A stretch of 12,921 nucleotides of DNA from a bacterium BMS3Bbin02 (GTDB lineage: Bacteria; Actinomycetota; Acidimicrobiia; Spongiisociales; UBA5794). The stretch spans positions 1 through 12,921 of the forward strand of contig BDTL01000119.1 of NCBI GenBank assembly GCA_002898115.1. Reading direction: 5' to 3'. Below, piece by piece: positions 6,827-12,921 of this stretch. Under the pieces are notes generated by a model, which ran no database searches, was not told where the DNA came from, and worked only from the letters and a program-made list of their open reading frames with translations. How positions within the stretch are numbered: the first letter of the stretch is position 1; each line of letters starts with the position of its first letter. Position numbers and translations under genes: made by a program.

Positions 6827-7710
6827 AGGGCTGGCTTGGTTACGCCGCATACAGGACGCTCTCGGGTCTGTTCGGGCTGCTCCCCGAACCCGCTGTTCGA
6901 CGTCTTGGCAGCGGTATCGGTCGAGCGTCGTCGTATGTTCTTGGTGAACGTAAGCGGCTCATTCGACGTCATCTGACGCGGGTTCTCGGTGAGCCCCCGC
7001 CTCCTCGCCTCGTGCGGGATGCGTTTGCGAGTTACGGCCGCTACTGGGCAGAAGTATTTTGGGTTCGTCCCCGTCGCAAAGCTGCATTTGTGGCCAGCGC
7101 CGAAGTCGAGGGCATGCAAAACGTCCGGGACGCTGTGGACGCCGGCAACGGACTCATCATGGGTCTCATTCATTCGGGTAACTGGGAGGTTGCCGGGAGC
7201 ATGGCCGAAGAGGTCGGTCTGAAGGCCCTCGCCGTGGTAGAGGGTTTGAAGAACGAGAGGATTGTCGCGTGGTTCAAGTGGTGCCGCGAGTCGATGGGGA
7301 TTGATGTCGTGGTCGCCCACAAGGGGTCTGCGGTTACGAGGGACCTTCTGAAGAAGTTGCGCGACGGAGGGATGATCGCGCTCGTATCCGATCGAGATGT
7401 GGGCGGCCGGGGAGTGCCGGTGATATTTTTCGGCGAGGAGACAACCATGCCGGCGGGACCTGCAGCACTCGCGGATAAGACCGGAGCGGCACTACTTCCG
7501 GTTGGCAACTTCTTCAAAGACGGACCTGGTCATCGGATTGTCGTGGGCTCACCCATCGAGATACCCACCGGACTTGGCGACAAAACCGAGCGTATCGCCG
7601 AGATCACGCAGCGTCTTGCTCATGCGTACGAGGATCTGATCCGCCAGAGTCCCCAAGATTGGCATATCTTTCTGGAGAACTGGCCGAGTGATGCCAAGGA
7701 TGAATCATGA
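6823..7710 (+). CDS. patA: Lipid acyltransferase, LpxL/HtrB superfamily, probable PIM acyltransferase (295 aa)
   Basis: This protein is predicted to transfer an acyl chain from acyl-CoA to the 6-position of the mannose on PI-mannosides, at the cytoplasmic face of the membrane. The superfamily HX4(D/E) motif is present as HSGNWE (His117 and Glu122). The downstream conserved block FFGEETTMPAGPA (202-214) contains Glu205, in the place of the second catalytic acid of mycobacterial PatA. A hydrophobic, amphipathic N-terminus and basic patches (GERKRLIRRH, 41-50) suit membrane association. The ATG at 6823 overlaps the pgsA stop (ATGA) and has no clear Shine-Dalgarno sequence, so translation is probably coupled; the GTG at 6805 would lie inside pgsA and is less likely. 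It stands between pgsA and pimA, as in mycobacteria. The family is clear and the exact acceptor is inferred from context. Confidence 0.9.
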   Translation: MKGWLGYAAYRTLSGLFGLLPEPAVRRLGSGIGRASSYVLGERKRLIRRHLTRVLGEPPPPRLVRDAFASYGRYWAEVFWVRPRRKAAFVASAEVEGMQNVRDAVDAGNGLIMGLIHSGNWEVAGSMAEEVGLKALAVVEGLKNERIVAWFKWCRESMGIDVVVAHKGSAVTRDLLKKLRDGGMIALVSDRDVGGRGVPVIFFGEETTMPAGPAALADKTGAALLPVGNFFKDGPGHRIVVGSPIEIPTGLGDKTERIAEITQRLAHAYEDLIRQSPQDWHIFLENWPSDAKDES

Positions 7711-8750
7711 AAATTGCGCTGGTGTCTCCGTACGATATGGGGAAGCCGGGTGGGGTGCAGGATCAGGTGGCCCTGCTCGCACGTTGGCTCGTGGGTTCCG
7801 GTCACGATGCGTATACGGTAGGTCCCGGCGAGATTCGTGAGGACCTGGGAGCGATTGAGCATCGCAGCGTCGGTGGCTCAAGGTCGCTCATGGTGAACGG
7901 ATCGACTGTGCCGCTTGCCATGGGGTGGCGGGTGAAAGCGGCGACGGTGGACGCCATTGTTGATGCCGATGTCGTTCATGTGCATGAACCGTTCGTTCCG
8001 AGTGTGGGGACCGCGGCCCTCAATAGTGCGAAGCAGCCCGTCGTAGCGACCTTCCATGCCGATCCGGCGAGGTGGACACGTCGGGTCTATTCGCTTGGAG
8101 CGTCGGTCGCACGTCGCCTTGTAGGTCAGGCTGATGCGGTCACGACCGTCAGTCCCGTTTCGGCGTCGGCAATCGAATCATTCGCGGACTACGAGACTAT
8201 TCCCAATGCGGTGGACCCGTCCTTGTACCGACCGGGAGCCAAGGTGCCGTCCCAGGTGATGTTCCTCGGTCGCAACGATCCACGCAAGGGCCTCCACGTT
8301 CTGCTTGAAGCGTGGCCGACAGTACAAACCGCCTGTCCCGAAGCGACGTTACTGGTCAATGTCGATGGTGACTCCGCAATGGCGGGCGTACGCTATTTGG
8401 GCAGGCTGCCCGAAGAAGCAAAACAGCGTCTGTACTCCGCAAGCGACATCTTCTGTGCACCCAATACCGGCGGTGAGTCGTTCGGTATTGTCGTCGCAGA
8501 GGGGTTGGCCGCGGGGTGTGCTGTTGTCGCGTCCGCCATCCCCGCATTTGTGCATGTGGCCGGGAGTGCCGGTGTGTTCGTACCGGTTGGTGATCCCGTT
8601 TCCCTCGCTGACGCGTTGGTACGAGTCATTCGCGACGACACACTGAGACAGGCCAACCAGGCTTGCGGCATTGACCGTGCGGTACAGTTCTCGATCGACC
8701 GAGTCGGACCCGCTTACCTCGCAACCTACGAGCGTGTTCTCGCGCGGTGA
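7707..8750 (+). CDS. pimA: GT4 glycosyltransferase, PimA-type phosphatidylinositol mannosyltransferase (347 aa)
   Basis: This enzyme is predicted to move mannose from GDP-mannose to the inositol of PI, the first step of PI-mannoside synthesis, on the inner membrane face. It has two Rossmann-like domains (GT-B fold). The N-terminal half carries PGGVQ (14-18), VHVHEPF (90-96) and VATFH (His117, equivalent to the PI-site His118 of M. tuberculosis PimA). The C-terminal half carries FLGRNDPRKG (Arg189 and Lys194, for the nucleotide phosphates) and NTGGESFGIVVAEG (Glu257, sugar-binding), almost identical to PimA. The ATG at 7707 overlaps the stop of the acyltransferase gene (ATGA) and follows AAGGA (7696-7700) by six bases. 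It is the last gene of the PI operon; 124 bases without a gene follow. Confidence 0.93.
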   Translation: MKIALVSPYDMGKPGGVQDQVALLARWLVGSGHDAYTVGPGEIREDLGAIEHRSVGGSRSLMVNGSTVPLAMGWRVKAATVDAIVDADVVHVHEPFVPSVGTAALNSAKQPVVATFHADPARWTRRVYSLGASVARRLVGQADAVTTVSPVSASAIESFADYETIPNAVDPSLYRPGAKVPSQVMFLGRNDPRKGLHVLLEAWPTVQTACPEATLLVNVDGDSAMAGVRYLGRLPEEAKQRLYSASDIFCAPNTGGESFGIVVAEGLAAGCAVVASAIPAFVHVAGSAGVFVPVGDPVSLADALVRVIRDDTLRQANQACGIDRAVQFSIDRVGPAYLATYERVLAR

Positions 8751-8812
8751 CCGGACGCCCGTTTGGAGAGTGCTCCTTCGCGTTAGTTACGGTGGTTTCG
8801 TCGCCCCGGCGT

Positions 8813-8840
8813 TTCACACCTTGCGTATTTCAAGTATTCT
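8813..8840 (+). promoter_or_regulatory. Probable promoter of the pdxS-pdxT-yebC operon
   Basis: TTCACA (8813-8818) matches the -35 consensus TTGACA at five of six bases. It is followed after 16 bases by TATTCT (8835-8840), four of six with the -10 consensus. Transcription would begin near 8847, giving a leader of about 28 bases with AAGGAG (8861-8866) ahead of the GTG start. The rest of the 8751-8874 gap shows only a weak GGAG/CTCC hairpin at 8765-8776. No PdxR-type gene is nearby. Confidence 0.5.
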
Positions 8841-8874
8841 GTTTGTGCAAGTTGCTCGTGAAGGAGACCGTCCT

Positions 8875-9768
<894 letters not shown>

Positions 9769-9770
9769 CG

Positions 9771-10376
9771 ATGCCACTCGTTGGAGCGCTCGCGCTTCAG
9801 GGTGACTTTCGTGAACACCTCACCATGATCTCAGACCTTGGCGCCGAGGGTGTCGAGGTCCGCACCCCGGAGGAACTTGCAGACGTCGACTGTCTCATTG
9901 TCCCCGGCGGGGAGTCGACGGCCATCGGTCGACTCGCGACCCGATACGGGATGATGGATCCTCTGCGGCAGAGAATTCGCGCCGGCATGCCCGTGTTGGG
10001 AACATGCGCGGGCATGATATTTCTCGGTTCGTCAACGACCGGCAGGGCACAGCCACAACTGGGCGTCCTTGATGTCGTGGTCGAACGCAACGCGTTCGGG
10101 CGCCAACAGGAATCCTTCGAAGCGTACCTTGATGTCAAGGGTTTTGACCGACCGATGCCCGCAGTGTTCATACGGGCGCCCTGGATCGAGAAAGTGGGAG
10201 AGGATGTGGATGTTATGGCCACCGTCAGTGACCCAACGAGCGGTCGCGAGTTTCCCGTCTTTGTTCGCAGCGGTAACGTCATCGCGATCTCATTTCATCC
10301 TGAACTGACGCGCGATGCTCGGGTCCACGAGCTGCTGCTTTCGCTTGTGGGATCGGTCAACGACGAGGAGCGCTGA
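9771..10376 (+). CDS. pdxT: Pyridoxal 5'-phosphate synthase, glutaminase subunit PdxT (201 aa)
   Basis: PdxT is a class I glutamine amidotransferase that hydrolyses glutamine and channels ammonia to PdxS. The catalytic triad is visible: Cys79 in LGTCAGM, and His176 and Glu178 in SFHPELT. The oxyanion/glutamine-site motif PGGEST is at 45-50, and RAPWIE (135-140) is also typical. The length is normal. The ATG at 9771 is two bases after the pdxS stop, and the stop overlaps the yebC start by one base (TGATG), so the three genes are read as one coupled unit. Such pdxST pairs mark the ribose-5-phosphate-dependent, DXP-independent route to vitamin B6. Confidence 0.98.
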   Translation: MPLVGALALQGDFREHLTMISDLGAEGVEVRTPEELADVDCLIVPGGESTAIGRLATRYGMMDPLRQRIRAGMPVLGTCAGMIFLGSSTTGRAQPQLGVLDVVVERNAFGRQQESFEAYLDVKGFDRPMPAVFIRAPWIEKVGEDVDVMATVSDPTSGREFPVFVRSGNVIAISFHPELTRDARVHELLLSLVGSVNDEER

Positions 10377-11113
10377 TGGCGGGACATTCAAAGTGGGCGA
10401 ACATCAAGCACCGCAAGGGTCGTCAGGACGCCAAGCGGGGCAAGCTGTTCGCAAAACTGATCCGGGCGATCGAGGCCGCCGCACGTAGCGGCGGGAGCGA
10501 TCTCAGCGCTAACCCGACGCTTGCAACGGCAGTGCAGAAGGCGAAGGACAACTCGGTTCCGAAAGATAACATCGACCGGGCCGTCGCCCGCGGCGCAGGA
10601 GAACTCGATGGTGTTGCGTACGAGGAGATCTGGTACGAGGGGTACGCGACCGGTGGTGTTGCGGTGTACGTGCATGTCCTCACCGACAACCGCAACCGCA
10701 GTTCGTCTGATGTGAGGTCGGCATTCAGTAAGAACGGTGGGAACCTCGGCGAGCCGGGATCGGTCGGCTATCTGTTTCAACAGAAGGGCCTCATCATTGC
10801 CGGTGGTGACGAGGATACGATCATGATGGCCGCTCTGGAAGGCGGCGCGGAGGACATCAGCGCGAGCGGCGACGGATATGAGATCGTCACCGAAGCAGGA
10901 GATCTTATCGGGGTCAGAGCCGCTCTCGAAGATGCCGAAATCACGGTTGATCAGGCGGAGGTGACACAGTTGCCGACCATGTCTGTTGATCTCGATGCTC
11001 CGGGCGCAGCCAAAGTGTTGCGGCTAATTGACGCTCTGGAGGATCTCGACGATGTCCAGGACGTGTACGCAAACTTCGAACTCTCCGAAGATGTCCTCGC
11101 AGAACTTGAATAG
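10376..11113 (+). CDS. yebC: YebC/TACO1 family protein (245 aa)
   Basis: This is a member of the widespread YebC/TACO1 family. Members have been described as DNA-binding regulators and, more recently, as ribosome-associated factors that help at proline-rich stalling sequences; which applies here cannot be told from sequence. The family N-terminus MAGHSKWANIKHRKG and following KLFAKLIRAIEAA are intact, as are the central LTDNRNRSSSDVRSAF and GNLGEPGSVGYLF blocks and a C-terminal domain rich in Asp and Glu. The ATG at 10376 overlaps the pdxT stop and has GAGGAG (10365-10370) five bases upstream. Its position before ruvC is conserved in many bacteria, but here ruvC seems to have its own SOS-type promoter in the 45-base gap. 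Confidence 0.97.
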   Translation: MAGHSKWANIKHRKGRQDAKRGKLFAKLIRAIEAAARSGGSDLSANPTLATAVQKAKDNSVPKDNIDRAVARGAGELDGVAYEEIWYEGYATGGVAVYVHVLTDNRNRSSSDVRSAFSKNGGNLGEPGSVGYLFQQKGLIIAGGDEDTIMMAALEGGAEDISASGDGYEIVTEAGDLIGVRAALEDAEITVDQAEVTQLPTMSVDLDAPGAAKVLRLIDALEDLDDVQDVYANFELSEDVLAELE

Positions 11114-11120
11114 GTGAACG

Positions 11121-11149
11121 TTGAGTGTTGCGCTCACCTGCGGTAGGGT
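11121..11149 (+). promoter_or_regulatory. Probable ruvCAB promoter
   Basis: TTGAGT (11121-11126) and TAGGGT (11144-11149) are separated by the ideal 17 bases. The -10 fits the relaxed actinobacterial TANNNT form. The predicted transcription start is around 11156, only a few bases before the ruvC ATG, so the transcript would be nearly leaderless. The LexA-like site at 11153-11164 would lie over this start point, a good place for a repressor. The -35 sits within a small inverted repeat (AGGTGA 11112-11117, TCACCT 11134-11139). Confidence 0.5.
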
Positions 11150-11152
11150 GGG

Positions 11153-11164
11153 GAACACATGTTC
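11153..11164. promoter_or_regulatory. Candidate LexA operator (SOS box) spanning the ruvC start codon
   Basis: The sequence GAACACATGTTC contains perfect half-sites GAAC and GTTC four bases apart, the core of the Bacillus/actinobacterial SOS box (CGAAC-N4-GTTCG). The right flank continues with the consensus G, while the left flank is G instead of C. The ATG start of ruvC (11159-11161) lies within the site. ruvC is a known LexA target in mycobacteria. About 0.2 such matches would be expected by chance in a window of this size, and it falls at the one gene where it makes sense. Confidence 0.7.
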
Positions 11165-11656
11165 GTACTTGGTATAGATCCCGGCCTCTCAACCACCGGC
11201 TACGGTTTGGTGGAAACCTCGCGCGGTGGCATGCGAGCAGTGACCGTGGGAGTGATTCGGACCGACCCGGCAGATCCGATTGCGCTCCGGCTGGCGGAGT
11301 TGGAGACCGACCTCGTCGGGATTCTCGGTGAGTATCAGATTGACGAGGCGGCGATTGAGACGGTCTTTGTTAACCAGAACCGACAATCTGCGATGAGTGT
11401 GTTGCGGGCGTCCGGCGTTGTGTTGATGGCGCTCGGGAGGAGCCGTATTCCCGTCACCGAATACACACCCAGTCAGGTGAAAGCGTCGCTCTCGGGTTAC
11501 GGCGGCGCGGATAAACAACAGATGCAGCGAATGGTGCAGAGTCGACTGAATCTTCCGGCTCTCCCGAGGCCTGCGGATGCCGCGGACGCACTCGCAATTG
11601 CGATGTGTCATAGCCAGACGCTTGGCATGACTCGCGCCGTGGAGCGTGCTCAATGA
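11159..11656 (+). CDS. ruvC: Crossover junction endodeoxyribonuclease RuvC (165 aa)
   Basis: RuvC is a dimeric resolvase that cuts Holliday junctions symmetrically together with RuvAB in recombination repair. It has the RNase H-like fold with the four catalytic acids in place: Asp7 (GIDPGLSTTGYG), Glu67 (AAIETVFVNQN), Asp140 and Asp143 (PADAADALAIAMCH). KASLSGYGGADKQQMQ (108-123) is the usual DNA-binding region. Length is typical. The ATG at 11159 is preceded by GGGG (11150-11153) at five bases. The stop overlaps the ruvA start (ATGA). Expression is probably raised by DNA damage through the LexA-like site over the start codon. Confidence 0.98.
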   Translation: MFVLGIDPGLSTTGYGLVETSRGGMRAVTVGVIRTDPADPIALRLAELETDLVGILGEYQIDEAAIETVFVNQNRQSAMSVLRASGVVLMALGRSRIPVTEYTPSQVKASLSGYGGADKQQMQRMVQSRLNLPALPRPADAADALAIAMCHSQTLGMTRAVERAQ

Positions 11657-12234
11657 TTGGTCGGCTGCGCGGAGTTATTGCCCACAAGGAGTTTGACACG
11701 GTGCTCGTTGAGGTGGGTGGAGTGGGGTACGTTGTGACCATCCCGCCGAAGGTTCACGGTGAGCTGCCCGCTGTCGGCGCTGAAGCAGTCCTCCATATCC
11801 ACACCCATGTTCGTGAGGACCAGCTCGCGTTGTATGGATTTGCTACCGCTGAACAACGTGACGTCTTTCGGGTCTTGATCGGCGTATCCGGTATCGGTCC
11901 AAAGGTCGGTGTGGCCATCCTTGGAGCTCTCGATGTTGCAAGCCTGCGCCGGGCGGTCGTGACCGACGACGTCGATACGCTGACGACCGTGCCCGGCATC
12001 GGGAAACGGTCAGCACAGAAACTCTTGCTCGAACTCAAGCCGAAGATGGATCTCCCGGATGCGGAAGTCGTTCCCGGATCGAACTCGGCGCTCGTGGAGG
12101 TCCGCGATGCTTTGGCCGGTCTCGGGTATCAGCCGGCGGAGATTCGGTCAGCAGTTGCCTCGCTGCCCGATGATGGAACCGTTGAAGTGCTCCTGAAGAC
12201 AGCCCTCCAGAGCCTGGGCGGCGCCAATGCGTGA
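11653..12234 (+). CDS. ruvA: Holliday junction DNA helicase subunit RuvA (193 aa)
   Basis: RuvA binds the four-way junction as a tetramer and loads the RuvB motor for branch migration. Domain I (about 1-62) is the OB fold with the acidic pin Glu55-Asp56 (VREDQLALYGF). Domain II has two helix-hairpin-helix motifs, VSGIGPKVGVAILG (78-91) and VPGIGKRSAQKLLLEL (113-128). A flexible linker (about 130-146) leads to domain III (147-193), which contacts RuvB. The ATG at 11653 overlaps the ruvC stop and has GGAG (11641-11644) eight bases upstream. The last eight bases overlap the start of ruvB. Confidence 0.98.
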   Translation: MIGRLRGVIAHKEFDTVLVEVGGVGYVVTIPPKVHGELPAVGAEAVLHIHTHVREDQLALYGFATAEQRDVFRVLIGVSGIGPKVGVAILGALDVASLRRAVVTDDVDTLTTVPGIGKRSAQKLLLELKPKMDLPDAEVVPGSNSALVEVRDALAGLGYQPAEIRSAVASLPDDGTVEVLLKTALQSLGGANA

Positions 12235-12921
12235 AGAGGGCATACTCTCGACGGACCCGTCGCTGGGTGAAGAACTGATTGAGATATCGCTCCGCCCACG
12301 AAGCCTCGATGAGTTTGTCGGTCAACACGGGCTGAAGGAACGTCTTGGGATCCTGATCGAGGCTGCGCGCACTCGTGGGGAGAGTGTTGACCATCTGCTG
12401 TTTTCAGGGCCTCCGGGGCTCGGCAAGACATCATTGGCATCGATCGTCGCTCGGGAAATGGGGGCACAGTTGCGTGCTACGTCGGGGCCGGCGATTGAGA
12501 GACCAGGGGATCTCGCTGCGGTCATAACGAACCTTGATCACGGCGACGTGCTCTTCATCGACGAGGTACACCGGCTCCCGCGCCAGGTTGAAGAGGTGTT
12601 GTACTCGGCAATGGAAGACTTCCAACTCGATATCGTGGTCGGGAAGGGACCTGCGGCGCGATCGATCCGTCTCGATGTGCCCAGGTTCACTCTTATTGGT
12701 GCCACCACACGGGTTGGCCGCGTGGCTCCTCCGCTGCGCGATCGGTTCGGCTACGTCGCGAGGCTTGATTACTACGACGACGAGTCGCTCGGGCGTATTG
12801 TCGAGCGAGCAGCATCGATTCTTGGCGTCGACATCGATTCCGCGAGCGGACACATCATTGCGGGTCGGAGCCGCGGAACGCCGCGTATCACGAACCGATT
12901 GCTGCGTCGTGTTCGCCACTA
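12227..12921 (+). CDS. ruvB: Holliday junction branch migration ATPase RuvB, 5' part (231 codons; cut by the window end)
   Basis: RuvB is the AAA+ ring ATPase that drives branch migration with RuvA. The frame runs open from the ATG at 12227 to the window end. It begins with the family block LRPRSLDEFVGQ (22-33), then Walker A GPPGLGKTS (61-69), TSGPAIERPGDLAA (85-98), Walker B LFIDEVHRLPR (109-119), sensor 1 GATTR (158-162), the arginine finger Arg173 (PLRDRFG) and sensor 2 around Arg220 (RGTPRITNRLLRRVR). Full-length RuvB is about 340 residues, so about one third (the winged-helix domain) lies beyond the window. The start overlaps the ruvA stop by eight bases and has no strong Shine-Dalgarno sequence, suggesting coupled translation. 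REEGILSTDPS at the N-terminus is a normal variable leader. Confidence 0.97.
   Translation, partial: MREEGILSTDPSLGEELIEISLRPRSLDEFVGQHGLKERLGILIEAARTRGESVDHLLFSGPPGLGKTSLASIVAREMGAQLRATSGPAIERPGDLAAVITNLDHGDVLFIDEVHRLPRQVEEVLYSAMEDFQLDIVVGKGPAARSIRLDVPRFTLIGATTRVGRVAPPLRDRFGYVARLDYYDDESLGRIVERAASILGVDIDSASGHIIAGRSRGTPRITNRLLRRVRH

Noticed and set aside
6616..7320. Minus-strand open frame across the pgsA-patA junction (234 codons)
   Set aside because: It covers two well-supported genes and their ATGA overlap; the translation is low-complexity and unlike a real protein.
8765..8776. GGAG-AGTG-CTCC hairpin after pimA
   Set aside because: A four-base stem is too short to call a terminator.
8671..8874. 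Possible N-terminal extension of PdxS to an upstream start
   Set aside because: The extension would overlap pimA by 80 bases, is unlike any PdxS, and skips the good ribosome-binding site before GTG 8875.
11112..11139. Inverted repeat AGGTGA/TCACCT after yebC as a terminator
   Set aside because: The arms are short with a 16-base loop, compete with another small hairpin (TGAGTG/CGCTCA), lack a T-run and overlap the ruvC promoter -35. Termination here is possible but not supported.

Overview
The window is a GC-rich (about 60% by eye), densely packed bacterial chromosome segment. It most likely comes from an actinobacterium outside the well-studied Mycobacterium/Streptomyces groups, for example a member of Acidimicrobiia or a related uncultured class. 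This placement is inferred. The reasons are the gene order (thrS ... pgsA - patA - pimA ... pdxS - pdxT - yebC - ruvC - ruvA - ruvB), which follows the mycobacterial phosphatidylinositol-mannoside neighbourhood, the frequent GTG/TTG starts, and a Gram-positive-type LexA box at ruvC. No rRNA, tRNA, CRISPR array, insertion sequence or phage gene was seen, and no gap between genes exceeds 300 bases.

Layout. (1) 1-1632: the 3' part of thrS (threonyl-tRNA synthetase), entering from the left. (2) 1709-4789: a two-gene unit of an MMPL/RND-type 12-helix membrane transporter and a small two-helix membrane protein of unknown function. (3) 4822-6114, minus strand: a type II citrate synthase gene, convergent with the previous unit across a perfect inverted repeat and divergent from the next unit. 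(4) 6239-8750: pgsA (phosphatidylinositol phosphate synthase type), a patA-like acyltransferase and pimA (GDP-mannose-dependent mannosyltransferase), joined by ATGA stop/start overlaps. Together they would make PI and the first acylated mannosides at the inner face of the membrane. (5) 8875-11113: pdxS and pdxT (the two halves of PLP synthase) followed by yebC, almost without gaps, behind a recognisable promoter. (6) 11159-12921: ruvC, ruvA and the 5' part of ruvB, overlapping end to end (Holliday-junction processing). Their own promoter has a GAAC-N4-GTTC LexA-type operator lying exactly over the ruvC start codon.

The genes are housekeeping: translation, central carbon metabolism, envelope lipid synthesis, vitamin B6 synthesis and recombination. 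I found no convincing undescribed system. The points most worth a second look are the SOS operator fused to the ruvC start, the MMPL transporter that has lost the acidic residue of its second GxxxDY motif, its unknown small membrane partner, the citrate synthase that lacks parts of the E. coli NADH site, and the insertion of these genes between thrS and pgsA.
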